Both the position numbers and the translations under genes were made by a program. Below, piece by piece: positions 22,539 to 33,399 of a DNA stretch of 64,000 nucleotides (its first letter is position 1; every line of letters begins with the position of its first letter). Under the pieces are notes generated by a model, which worked only from the letters and a program-made list of their open reading frames with translations, was not told the origin of the DNA and searched no databases. The DNA comes from Anastrepha obliqua (taxonomy: Eukaryota; Arthropoda; Insecta; Diptera; Tephritidae): assembly GCF_027943255.1 (NCBI RefSeq), contig NC_072893.1:30836001-30900000 (forward strand), given 5' to 3'.

Positions 22539-24163
22539 TACGCTGATGACCTAGTAGTTTATGTATTAGGCTGGCATGAGGAAACCATTTCGGATCGCTT
22601 GCAAGCCCTTACAATAATAAACAAATGGTGCACGGAAAAAGGGCTCTTCATCAACCCATCCAAAACAACACTTGTACCGTTTACTAGGAGAAGGAACATA
22701 AATCTCAAATGTCCGACCCTTAATGGAACAACACTTGAACTCTCGACAGAAGCGAACTATCTTGGCGATAGTCTTGACAAAATGCTTACGTGGAATTCCC
22801 ATATTGAGAGAGTTACTTCAAAAGCCACAAGGGCATTCTTTGCCTGTTCAAGGCTTTTTGGTAAGACATGGGGACTAAGCCCTAGAATGACCTTCTGGCC
22901 ATTCACCACAGTTGTAAAACCCATAGTCACTTATGCATCCTTAGCATGGTGGCCCAAGGTCAAGCAAAGAAAGGCGGCAAACGAATTAAGCAAACTGCAT
23001 CGCCTGGTATGTGTTGGTATTACAGGGGCTATGAAAACATGTCCCACGGATGCATTGGGTGTGCTCCTGAACATACAACCGCTTCCAATTCTAATTGAAA
23101 GGGAAGCTCGCTCGAGTGCGTTAAGACTAAAAGGTATATCTGAACTTAAAAGTGGGGATATGAAAGGACATTTAAAGATCTTAGAAGACTTCCTACATAG
23201 TCCCATTCTTCATAGGGATGATATACTATCACCCAAACCAATACTCTTCAGGAACTTCCAAGTTATAATCAATGAACGAACAGACTGAAGAACTAACTCT
23301 ATCACTTTCAAACCTGGCTCCCAGCTATGGTTTACTGATGGGTCCAAATTGGAAAATGGTAGAACAGGGACAGGAATCAATGGGCCCAAATTCAAAAAAT
23401 CGATTCCGATGGGATCCTACCCAACAATATTCCAGGCAGAAATACATGCCATTGAAATATGTGTGAGAGAATGCCTTAGAAGGAAAATGAGAGATACTCA
23501 CATCTACATACTTTCAGATAGCCAAGCGGCTCTAAAAGCCCTTCTATCAACAACTATCACCTCTAAATTGGTAAATGATTGCCTAAACCTCCTAAACACG
23601 TTAGGAAACCTCAACACAGTAACACTATGTTGGATTCCGGGACATGAAGGACATGAGGGAAATGAAATCGCTGACGACCTTGCAAAACAAGGAGCAAATA
23701 TGCAACTTACTGGTCCTGAGCCTTTCTGTGGACTGACAAAAGGCCACATTAATGAATTCCTTAGGAAATGGGAGGAAAGAAAACTTGCCGCACACTGGCT
23801 AAACTGTGCCGGTCAGCGTCAAGCCAAACTATTCCAAACAAAGGAATATCTGACAAACTTCTCTCACTAAACAGAGTAGATCTGCGTCTTTTAATCGGAT
23901 ACCTTACAGGTCACTGTAGCCTGAGGTACCATCTAAACAATATAGAAAGCTCAGAACATGTGCTTTGTGAATGTCCTGCGTTGGGCAGACAAAGACTTCA
24001 CCACCTTGGTGGTATCGTAGTATCTCCATGCAATCTTTGGAATAACAAACCCAAAACTGTGCTAAAATTTCTAAAAAGCCTAAAACTCTAGGGTTACAAA
24101 ATAGGCCTTTCACAAAAGATCAGCTCTGGTCACAGTGCGTAATGGCCTTCTAATAATAATAAT
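22539..24163 (+). pseudogene. I/LOA-type LINE family B, 5'-truncated at YADD; best-kept copy
   Basis: Frame from TAC at 22539 (YADDLVVYVLG) runs open to TGA at 23286 and continues in the same frame to 23870. RT palm end and thumb read NPSKTTLVPFTRRRN and LSTEANYLGDSLD. RNase H has all its acids: FTDGSKLENG, FQAEIHAIEI, LSDSQAALKA and IPGHEGHEGNEIADDLAKQG. After a frameshift near 23860 the tail reads GYLTGHCSLRYHLNNIESSE then HVLCECPALGRQRL, ending at TAG 24089-24091. The 3' end is AATGGCC then a TAA microsatellite (24151-24163). One stop plus one frameshift in about 1.5 kb make it the least decayed LINE in the window. It still lacks endonuclease and most of RT. Confidence 0.88.
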
Positions 24164-24179
24164 CCCCGCAAAACTAATA

Positions 24180-24915
24180 TGGCTGTGTAAGTTAACGTTG
24201 CGCGCTACCACAAGCGCCGACAGAATTGGAAGTAACCTATCCGAGCCGTTCGATACCAAGCGACTTTTTCAACCTCTTGCTGGAAAAAATCTTTAGCGCT
24301 GCCGAGCTGAACCGCACTGGTATTATTTTTAATAAGAGTACCATGCTACTAGCATACGCTAGTGGGTCTTGCGCGAATGAGGGTAAAACAGAGTACCTAC
24401 TGTCAACACACAGGGAGTCTTCGCGTCTTGGACAATATGTCAGTGTTGACAACCAACAATTCGAAGTTGTGAAGGACTTTGGACAAATGACGTCAGTCTA
24501 GAGATCAAACCGAGAATAACTCTTACCGACAGGTGATACTTTGGTCTCAGTAGGCAATTGAGTAGACTCTCTCTCTCGAAGGACTAAACTGGTACTCCAC
24601 AAAACGCTCATCATTCCCGTCCTAATATATAGGGCAAAAGCATGGACGATGTCAGCAGCGGATGAAAATGTTTTGGGAGCCTCTGAGAGAAAAATTCTGC
24701 GTAAGATCTTTGTCCCGCTCGGCGTTAGTGAGGAGTACCGCGTACGATGGAATAGCGAGTTGTATGAGCTATATACGGACATGGTTATAGTTAAGTGTGT
24801 AAAATCACATCGGCTACGCTGGCTTGGCCATGTCACCCGTATGAAAGAAGACGCTCCAGCAAGGCGAATTTACGACACGGTACCACAAAAAGGAAGGCGT
24901 GTACAGTACTTCTTA
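24180..24915 (+). pseudogene. RTE-like LINE RT C-terminal half
   Basis: Frame 24226-24501 reads LLLEKIFSAAELNRTGII, then MLLAYASGSC where LAYADD is expected, then GKTEYLLSTHRESSRLGQYV and FEVVKDF. The catalytic Asp pair is therefore lost. Shifted frames continue with CYFGLSRQLSS-like sequence, LSRRTKLVLHKTLIIPV and LIYRAKAWTM. Frame 24649-24924 then gives GASERKILRKIFVPLG and KSHRLRWLGHVTRMKEDAP. It ends before the GRPPLRW block. Same clade as 6641 and 40291, but of its own wording. Confidence 0.8.
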
Positions 24916-25354
24916 GCCAAATAACTCTTATGGAAGCTCTTTTTCCATTGTTCTCTTAATAATTATTAACTTTACAATAATAAAGTAGCAGACACTTTCT
25001 AAGGAAAGGCGATTTTTAGCTTCCAAGTGCCTAGAAAATTTTCAAAATGGAAACCAAAAATATACAGACATACTTCGAGAAGCATATCATTAACCGAACT
25101 AATTTTAATTTTTTGTTTCAGATGATTTTGTTCCGAGTTTTGTTGCGCACCGAAAAAATATTTTTTTTCGAGGTACCTCGGAGATTCACTGCAACTCGCT
25201 TAAATACCAATATTGCATTGAAGATTTTGTAAAATATTGTTCAAATGATGTATTGTTACATGGCTACGCTTCGATATATGCACACTTAGATGTCACAAAA
25301 GGCAGAAAGTAGGAAAAATTGAGCTTTTCAGAATAAAACTGGTCCTTAATATCG
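24916..25354. other. unassigned stretch
   Basis: Nothing recognised. A 61-codon plus frame at 25047 has no motif. Confidence 0.5.
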
Positions 25355-25770
25355 GGTGTTTTTTTAAGAGCTTGATAATTAAAAATTATAATATAGTATA
25401 AAACAGAAATATTATTGGAATGATTTCCGGTATATATTCGCCGCGGCTATGAGCTACATGCTACATTCGATCAGTCCAGCTTTTTCCTAATTTTTTCAAT
25501 AAATCTGAATAATAAATCTGAATGAGCCCAATCATTTGGCTATTTGGCTTCAACTCTTGCACGATCGACATTTCACAGCCAAGATCTTTACGTAAGTTGA
25601 AGGACAAAAGCCAACAAGTTGAGAACGACGACATTTCGGCGTCTTCTTCAAGACTTCGTTAGCAAAGTTTTTTTTTTCAAAGTAAATTTCCACAATTAGG
25701 AAGCGTTGTTTTGGCGTTAAACGATTCATGATGGCTTGCCAAGCCAAAGGATTTTTTGTCTTTTTAGCTG
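25355..25770 (-). mobile_element. mariner deletion derivative (N- and C-terminal ends fused)
   Basis: The left end begins GGGTGTTTTTTTAAGAGCTT, a mariner-like terminus. On the minus strand, 25747-25550 gives RLTPKQRFLIVEIYFEKKNF, the N-terminal helix-turn-helix. Downstream, 25510-25400 gives a degraded LGKSWTDRM then HSRGEYIPEII, matching the usual ENWTDRxxxCxxSRGxHLxEIIF carboxy end. Everything between, including all catalytic residues, is gone. I could not place the right TIR. Confidence 0.65.
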
Positions 25771-25799
25771 GCTTCTCTTCAGTCGTCGGTGGTTTTCAT

Positions 25800-25955
25800 G
25801 CAGCTAAACATTATTATTAGAGAGGTCAAATACATTCCTTTGCTTGTCTGTTTGTATACTGCAGCTGTCCAGTTCAAAAGTGTCAGATATGCTTAAAAGT
25901 ATGCCGACATTTGCAAAATATAAATCTTCTAATAGTGCGATTAAATTTGTGCCAG
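25800..25955. repeat. right half of the 30075-type MITE
   Basis: Matches the right half of the 221-bp MITE: TTGCTTGTCTGTTTGTATAC, CAGCTGTCCAGTTCAAAAGT, then a degraded GATTAAATTTGTGCCA terminus (expected GATTAATTTTGCGCCACC). The left half is not present. Confidence 0.65.
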
Positions 25956-26588
25956 CTGTTGTAAAGAAAACTTCTGTTGCGGATTTTGTAAAATTGAATC
26001 ATCAAAACAAATTGTAAACTGCCATTTAATGCGAGATGTGAGCAAAAAGTGCGAGCTGTTAACTTTTAATAAATGAATATAAAAGAATGTTGTTAACTTT
26101 GCTAATTAAATAAATGATGAATTTTTATTATAACAAACAAAAATGTATTTATTTTACTGCTAAGTCTTGCCAAAACTAAGAATAAATTAATATTTTATTT
26201 ATTTGTATGGAATTGTAATTTTATGCAAATGTAAATAAAAATATTTAAATACACACATCATCTATGTATGTACGTATGAATGTATGTACACATGAAAGGG
26301 AAGGCCAGTTGGCAGTACCAAATAACTACAGTCTCTGACTTGATTCAGCGCCCCACACAAATCTCGACGCAAACAAAAAACAGGTACTGCAGCCCAGCAG
26401 GAAAAACTTGAACTACTGAAAAATTTGATAATCTGACTACTGAAATAAATTTTTGGTTCACTACTTTATATGTACGAGCAATTTAAAAGTGTATGTGTGT
26501 CAGCGTCAAAGTAAATTAGTGAGGAAATTAAAAATTAATGCTTCGCGAGTTCCCTCCAAAAACTTAACTGCAGTCAAGAGCTCTGTTG
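25956..26588. other. unassigned AT-rich stretch
   Basis: No gene seen. The first part has many A/T-rich runs and a tatgtatgtacg stretch near 26265. Confidence 0.5.
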
Positions 26589-26590
26589 TA

Positions 26591-28365
26591 CAGTGTACTC
26601 TCCCTCAAGCGGACACCTAAAGGACTGATAAATTTGTCCGCTTATGGGAAAAATATAAAAATAGTTCATAAAAATGTGTAATAAATGAATGTTTAAGCAG
26701 ACAAAGAAAGGATTTTCATCAAAATTTAATAAAGCAAAATTTATTAACCAAGATATTCAAATTGATTTAAAAAAGACAGAAATTTTAGCTTGGCGAGTTT
26801 TTCCTTCAATTTCAATATCTTGAAGATGTATTTGAAGATCAGTAAGCAGTTTAACACCCTTAAGGTCGTTGTGGTTTAGTGAAAAAGCTTTTAGTTTTCT
26901 TATAGATAAATAAGCCTTTTTATAGTAAGTTAACTTGCCGTCAATCTCATTTTCTGTTGTATATCACGTCAGCCAAGATGGCTTACGATTCTTGGGAAAC
27001 AGTTCACTCTTCAGTATTGATATTTTCCATATCTTCGTTTTTAATGAATATTTCATTATCTAAATTAAGATAGTCTTCCATGTCAACTTGAATTTCGCTC
27101 TGAACTCGCGTAATAACGTTGGAGAACTGAGCAACTGCTGAAAGCGGCAGCTCATCTTCTGCGGTCTAACCGCTATCGTTATTGGGCATATCTGTTTTCC
27201 CAAATCCAGCTTTAATGAAACAATTTTGTATTGCCTGTGGATTCACTTTCTCTCACGATTTGTTCATGACATTCTGTCGAAAAAGTACCGGGAATTGTTC
27301 AATATAACACAATATAATTGTTTAAACATCAAAATTTATTTATTTAGTTCAGTCATCAAAGCACCTATGAAACGCGTTTGAAGAGATCTTCTGCATCTCC
27401 TTTAGCGAATTATCCTTAATGGCCTCTATCGATTCAAAGCGTCATCCGCGGAGTGGCAATTCAAGTTTTGGGAAAAGGAAAAAGTCACAGGGGGCTAAAT
27501 CCAATGAATGCGGTGGTTGTTCGATGATATTTGTCGAGTTTTTGGTCAAAAAAGTGTTCGCAATATGAGCCTATGTGTGAGACGGAGCGTTATCATGGTG
27601 CAAGATCCATGAGTTTTCTTTCCACACATTGAGCCGTTTCCTATGCACATTCTCTCTCAAACGGGCCATAACTTCCAAATAATATCCTTTATTTACCGTA
27701 GAACCATTTGGAACGAATTTCGAGTGCACATCACCATGATAATCAAAGACAACGGGTAGCATGACTTTCATTTTGACCGACTTTGACGTGGTTTTTTGTT
27801 TTTTGAGTTTCGGCTCATGTGGATAGCCCCTTTTAGCCGTCTGTCGACTGGTTTGCATGTCAAACTTATATACCCATTTTTCATCACCTGTTATGATGCG
27901 CTGCATAAACATTGGGTCCGAGTTCACTTGCTCAAGCATGTCTTCAGCCACCTTTTTCCGATGAATGTTTTGAAAGAAATTCAACTCCCAAGGAACGAGT
28001 CGAGCAGAAACATGTCTCATGTAAAATTTTGCGAATTGATTCGTGAGACAGGCTAAGGTCACAAGCTACATCCTTCAAACTTAAATGATGGTTTTTCAGC
28101 CCCATTTTCTTGACTTTGTCGACGTTTTAATTCCGTTGAAGACATTGATGAGCGAGCAGATCGGGGTAAAAGGACACTATAGAGGACAGTTGTACCAACA
28201 TTCCAGGAAAAAACGCGAGCTTTTTAAACGGATAACTCTCCTATAATACGTTAACCCTACCATAACATATTATTACCTTTTTTACACTTTTCTCATAAGC
28301 GGACATCTTCTTAAGCGGACAAATTTTTCAGTCTCTTAGATGCCTGCTTAAGAAAGAGTACAGTG
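26591..28365 (-). mobile_element. pogo/Tigger-like element with a mariner nested in it
   Basis: The left terminus is CAGTGTACTCTCCCTCAAGC and the right, reverse complemented, is CACTGTACTCTTTCTTAAGC, with TA at 26589-26590 and 28366-28367. Inner parts also match, with repeated AAGCGGACA motifs. Minus-strand coding traces at 27260-26940 read NPQAIQNCFIKAGFGKTDMP, then AEDELPLSAVAQFSNVITRV and further acidic sequence. This resembles the carboxy end of pogo/Tigger transposases (TIxNCFxKAGF). The CENP-B HTH and DDE core are missing. A mariner occupies about 27290-28230 where the core would be. Confidence 0.75.
27290..28230 (-). pseudogene. mariner (DD34D) transposase, nested in the pogo-like element
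   Basis: The 163-codon minus frame 28062-27571 runs from FYMRHVSARLVPWELNFFQN through MQRIITGDEKWVYKFD (first Asp), KVMLPVVFDYHGDVHSKFV and NKGYYLEVMARLRENVHRK to WILHHDNAPSHT (second Asp). It continues, shifted, with NIIEQPPHSLDLAPCDFF (third Asp, 34 residues on) and LFPKLELPLRG. All three catalytic Asp positions can be read. Upstream HTH traces (FKFEGCSL) lie near 28060-28100. Stops occur after the open frame. TIR edges are approximate: TACCGGGAATTGTTC on one side, and TTCCTGGAATGTTGG reverse complemented on the other. Confidence 0.85.
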
Positions 28366-28367
28366 TA

Positions 28368-30072
28368 TTAATTTGTTTTTATTTATTTTAAATATAATTT
28401 TTACTGTATATATTTTATTTTGTTTTAAATTTAATTTGAACAGTTTTTGCATGAACATTTTCATATCTCTCCTACAAAAATCATATACATCCAAAATTTA
28501 AATTGTAAAAATTCAACAAATTTTAAACAAAATTTCTTAATTTTTAATAAGAATTTTTAGAAAAATTTCACGTATGCAGTTTCATAGCCCTTTGGATTTT
28601 GGCATAATAAAGTGCAAGTTTCAAGTGACTCAGAAATCGTGTTGATTTTTGACCATTTTTTTTGCTGACTGTGTTGGGATTTTTTTTTTTGGGGGATTCG
28701 CTAAATGGGGAAAAAATGCTGATTTGTGATTTTCGCAAATTGTAATTGTAGTTAATAAATTATATGTGATATGCAGAAATATACAGCTCAATGCCTTTTA
28801 AAACTGTTTTGACTGTTACTCGGACTTCATATTGCATAGGTTTAATTCCATCTGAGCTGCCTCAAAAGCTCCTACAAGGCCATCACTATTAACAGTAGGC
28901 ATTTTTTTTTAAATTCAGTACATGATTATTGCCAAAACTCGTGGTATTATTGGGAAAAATGTTTTAGAATCCAACCCTTCTATGACAATGGCAGTAAAAG
29001 CCATTGTGAGTAGCGAAAGTAATAGGTCGAGCCAAGAAGCACCAAGAGTTTCGATGGCTCCTAAAACACTCCAGCTAAAAAGCCCATTGTATTTAATACT
29101 TCGTGCTGGTGCATCGCTAATAGTTGGTGTAGAAATACAATGGTAAATTGCACAATTTGAATTCTTCGCCAGCACTATTCCATAATGTTTTGTAGCGCCG
29201 ATGACCTCATCTATTAGCACTGCTTATAAGTAAGTGGAGCTGATATTTTAGTGGGAGATCTGCTACAAGCTTTCACTCACTGCAAACGTACGACCTTTTC
29301 AGCAATTACCTGCTAGTTAACTGATTTATAAATTTAGACTCCTTAAATTTTGCCGTCCATTTTGATCACTCTTTATACTTATATATGCAAATTTGGCGAG
29401 TGTGTTTGACTGCTGATTTGCTTAAGCAAACAAATAATAATGGAACCACTAATTCATTTCCAATGCATAAATATTTGCGCAAGTTTGAATGGGACGGTAA
29501 TTAGTTTTGCTTGCAATTATATTCAGGCCATTAATAATAAAATAATAAAACGCTTGAATACGTACATAAACTTTTATGTGTGATTATATGTACACAAGCA
29601 ATGACAAAAAAATGCTCCACTTTGGTGCATGGAAGATGCCATATTTTAAAATTACAATAAAATATCAAATTATAAGTAAAACATTTCATCGCATTAAGTT
29701 CAATAGAAAAATCATTATAAATATACTATGAATTTTTTATTTTTGTTACAATAACAAAAAACTACATACATAAAAAAATAGAAATTAAACTTTTACGGGC
29801 ATCGATATAAAGAATTAAATCAGCAATTTTTTTAAATTTAGTCCGTCAAAATAAACTAAACCACTTAAATCTCTAAAAATAAAAGTTAATTAAAACTCGA
29901 GTTATAATAAGATATCTGCATCTCAATCAAATCAATCAAAACTAGAGTATTTTTTTTCTGGTAGGCTTCCGTCACTTCAGGACCATTTGGCTCAGCTGAA
30001 ATTTTATGTATGTATATAGGAGGATGAGGCGTCGAAGACCTAATGAAGGATGTAGGTCTCAATTATATATCA
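28368..30072. other. unassigned AT-rich stretch, with an unrecognised 103-codon frame
   Basis: On the minus strand 29226-28915 is open for about 103 codons. It is hydrophobic in its second half (SWLDLLLSLLTMAFTAIVIE, possibly one membrane segment) and has no motif I recognise. It may be an exon, an element gene or chance. The remainder is AT-rich with long T runs and shows nothing else. Confidence 0.4.
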
Positions 30073-30074
30073 TA

Positions 30075-30295
30075 TGAGGTGGCACAAAATTAGTCATCCA
30101 GTTTTGTTTTTGAATCACTTTTTTACTGAATAAAAAAAGATGATTGAAATCTTTATTTAGACTTTTACGCGTTCTATTGCTTGCCTGTTTCTATACTTCA
30201 GCTGCCTAGTTCACAAGTGTCAAATATGATTGACGTACGCGTCATTTGCAAAAGTATACATCTTCCGATAGGGTGATTAATTTTGCGCCACCTTG
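30075..30295. mobile_element. 221-bp MITE related to the 7299 mariner
   Basis: Inverted ends TGAGGTGGCACAAAATTAGT and, reverse complemented, CAAGGTGGCGCAAAATTAAT are bounded by TA at 30073-30074 and 30296-30297. The first bases match the TIR of the HTH-mariner at 7299-8248 (CAAGGTGGCGCAAAAGTAA). It has no coding sequence. Another right half lies at 25800-25955. Confidence 0.88.
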
Positions 30296-30297
30296 TA

Positions 30298-31080
30298 TGT
30301 ATATATATATTTATTAATTAATTTCTTAGAGCCAATTTACACGAGGACTTTTCACCCTTTTAAAAAATTCTCCGAAAATCTTCGTGCAGTTACACGATGA
30401 CTTTTTCTTTGCGGCTTTGCCTGCGTGTCTTTGCCGTTTAAGCGGACAATGGTCAATGGTCATTCATTTTAATTTTGTTGCATTTGTATAAAAATACGAA
30501 AATGTGGATACGATGAAAGCGAAATGTGAAAAAACCCCTCGCTTTCGTTGACCGTGCGTGTATGCTTACCCCGTTGACTTCTCTACACTTTTTGATCCCA
30601 AGTTTGACGCGCACGACTTTTCAACCTGGACGGAAGGATGGCTATTTACCAGATGTAAGAATGGCTACTTAAGTTTTCAGGTAGAAAAGTAAAAATACAT
30701 ATTAATAATTTAAAATGACGTTTTTGCTTTTCAAAACGAATGTCGAACAGTTTTTTATGTGGGGAAAATACGCTATACCGCCAAGGAAAAAACTTATAAA
30801 AAATCAACAAGATTTTCCAGCAGCTTCAAATCTACAATTTATTTTAATAAAATTTAATAAGCTATAAAACTGAATATAAAAATTGTTTTCTAAAAATACT
30901 AATTAAAAATGTAGAATATGATTTATATGGATTTTTTTTTAAGCAGTGAATCTTACTTTTATACAAAAAAATAAAAGAAAATAAAAGAAAATAAAAATAT
31001 GATAGAATAGAATAATAAAATTGCACAAAATGTTGACTTGCTATCGTTTTTTCGCGACTGTACCATATTGACAATACTTA
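30298..31080. other. unassigned stretch
   Basis: No gene or repeat recognised. Very AT-rich from 30780 to 31030. Confidence 0.5.
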
Positions 31081-31705
31081 CGGGATGATGAAGCAACTGT
31101 AACACCAGCTCTCGAGGCTATCCTCAATCTGACACCGATTCATCTCGATGCGGAAGTTCAGGTTGAAAACTTGGCTGTGAGGCTACAAATAACCGATCAG
31201 CTTACCTCTGGAACCTTCGCACATAGCTTTATTTCTGAAAATGCCACGGACAATTCGGCATGGTTCCAGTTACGAGTTTTGGAAAACCGCTAAAGAGCAT
31301 TATGGAAGACGATGGATGGCTCAAAGGCTTAGTTCCGAGAAGTAGCGCCATCATTGTACTTACCGATGGATCAAAAATAGAAGAGGGGGTTGGCGCTGAT
31401 ATATCTTGCTCGGAACTAAGCATCAACAAGTCATTTAAACTCCCTAACTACTCGTATTGCACTGTATTTGAAGAAGAGGTCTTTGCTGTAAAGAAAGCAG
31501 CAGAGCTTATATGCACAGCTAATCGCCAAGCGGTCTATCTGGCTATCATCCAAAAATGTCCATGAATACAAGGCAGCAATTAAGAAGCTCGTTCGTATAC
31601 ACGAAAATGGGTTCCGGGGCATAAAGGCATAGAGGGAAATGAGATAGTGGGCAAAATAGCTAAAGAAGGCGCGTTGACTTGCAGGGGACCAAATAAGTCA
31701 GGTAC
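31081..31705 (+). pseudogene. I/LOA-type LINE fragment, linker and RNase H
   Basis: Plus-strand frames begin with ALEAILNLTPIHLDAEVQVE (linker before RNase H) and LAVRLQITDQL. RNase H then starts VLTDGSKIEEGVGADISC (first acid) near 31350. YCTVFEEEVFAVKKAAELIC (second acid) follows at 31458-31517. The third-acid SDSQAA block is degraded (WLSSKNVHEYKAA), then a shifted GHKGIEGNE-like stretch closes it near 31660. No Cys tail follows. Confidence 0.75.
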
Positions 31706-31865
31706 TTAAACCATTGCCCACAATTCAAACAAAAAATAAAAAAGAGATTATGTTAAGGAAGGCTAAAGCAGTTGGCTTAGTTTAATCAATTGTAAAGTTG
31801 CCAGGATCACGTAAAGGCGCATATGATGACAAGTAAACCGAATCGGTTATATCGTTCTATAGAAG

Positions 31866-32960
31866 GGTTAGATTATATTAGATTAGATTTGTGGGGGGTG
31901 AGGAGATCATTGTACTACACCCGTATAGAATTCAGTAGAAAGAATAGAAATAGGAGAGATAAAATATGTGTGGTAAGACGGATAAATTAGTTTGAGGTCA
32001 CTCTTCCACAAATCTCTTGAACTCAGTATATCGCATACTCAGTATATCGCAACCCAATATCCTAAATCTGATTCTGAAAAACGCCGGACAGCTACAGAGA
32101 AAACGCAATTTCGTCATCCTTAAGACAGGATAGGCATATTTGTGATTGTACCCTCCAGTACTCTTAAGCCCTTTTTGCTGTGTTTTAGGAGAAAGGTCGC
32201 TATTTTCCTGTTTGGTTCTTTCACAAAGCACTTGGCTACTCTGCACGAGATCAACCCAGACCAACGTCTTCTATGGGTAGACCTCATGAAGTCGTCAATC
32301 CATAGTTGAATTGATGCAGTGGCATGCTTGCAGAGCCTTCATTAGCCAGTTTATCAACTAACTCGTTCGCTGTAATCCCACAATGTCCAGGCACCCAAAT
32401 AAGACTAACGTTGTTGTGTTGTTGTGTGCAACACTTTTCAGTTTTGTCTCACATTCACCGATTAAGCGTGGGTAAGCAAGAGATTCCAATACTGCTACCC
32501 CGCCACTTTTTCTCAATTATCCAGTATGCCACGTTCAGGCGGACATAGACTTCCGTAAATAATACCCTGACCATCTGTCCTGTGGCATAGGAGTACTTAG
32601 TGTCTTCGTCTAAGTACCATCCAGATCCGCTACCATCACTGGTTTTGGATCCGTCGGTGTAGAAAATGTGCTGATATCCCGTTAAAAGGTTCTCTGGAGA
32701 TAACCATTGATATTTATTTGGGATCAAAACATCATACTTCCTACCGAAGCTAACGAAGGCACCCGATTGCCCACTGGCATTGAGAACAGTGTGCACCGCT
32801 CCGACAACTGCTGGTATATCTGACAGTGGCCAGTATTTTCTTCGTTTCCCCAGACTAGGTTTAACTTGAGCCTGTATACCGCCTTCATCGCTTCCTTTCG
32901 AATTTGAAGATCTGGAGGTTGCAAGTTCAGAATGACATTAAGGGATCATCAAATGTCGTA
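31866..32960 (-). pseudogene. I/LOA-type LINE C-terminus with TTAGAT-like 3' tail
   Basis: On the minus strand, a linker block LQPPDLQIRKEAMKAVYRL is at 32924-32860. RNase H starts HIFYTDGSKTSDGSGSGWYL (32667-32600) and continues in FTEVYVRLNVAYWI (second acid). A WVPGHCGITANELVDKLANE-type block, shifted, lies near 32390-32330. A Cys-tail remnant (SCPAF, LGCDILSM) is at 32110-32010. The 3' end is a TTAGATTATATTAGATTAG run at 31868-31886, so in the sense direction the tail is CTAAT-like. Several stops. Confidence 0.75.
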
Positions 32961-32989
32961 CTCATAGCATGATAACTCGATATAAGGAA

Positions 32990-33398
32990 CTGTAGAACTT
33001 TGGTGGGTGTACTAACAGTGCACTGCCTAGTTAAGGCGCATACTTACAGGCTAAATCTACATAACTCTTAACGATGCTTGCAAGAAAAAGTAATGAGCTC
33101 GGTGCAAGAGAAACCCTGGAGCATCTTCTATGCTACTATCCGGCTCTCTCGAAAACTAGACTAAACAGGTAGCACCTGGGTGCTCTCAATTTTGAAACGC
33201 TACATAGAATCTATCCTTGAACTGGAACTTGAGCGGCTCCTCGAACAGTACGCGCGCATCTTGAGGGATGCATTTTTTCGCAATAACAAAAAAAAAAAAA
33301 AAAAAAAAAAGCAATGAACGCTGATCTGGTATCGCTATGGACCAAAATAGTTTCTGCATGGCTTCGGCCAGCCAGTATAACCTAACTTAACCGCTCAT
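32990..33398 (+). pseudogene. LINE 3' end with internal poly-A and CCTAAC-like tail
   Basis: Plus-strand frames give TVHCLVKAHTYRLNLHNSND (33017-33076), RETLEHLLCYCPALSKTRLN with a Cys motif near 33108, then LGALNFETLHRI. A run of about 22 A lies at 33289-33310, inside what appears to be 3' UTR. The tail CCTAACTTAACC is at 33381-33392. It lies head-on to the preceding minus-strand LINE. Confidence 0.7.
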
Positions 33399-33399
33399 G

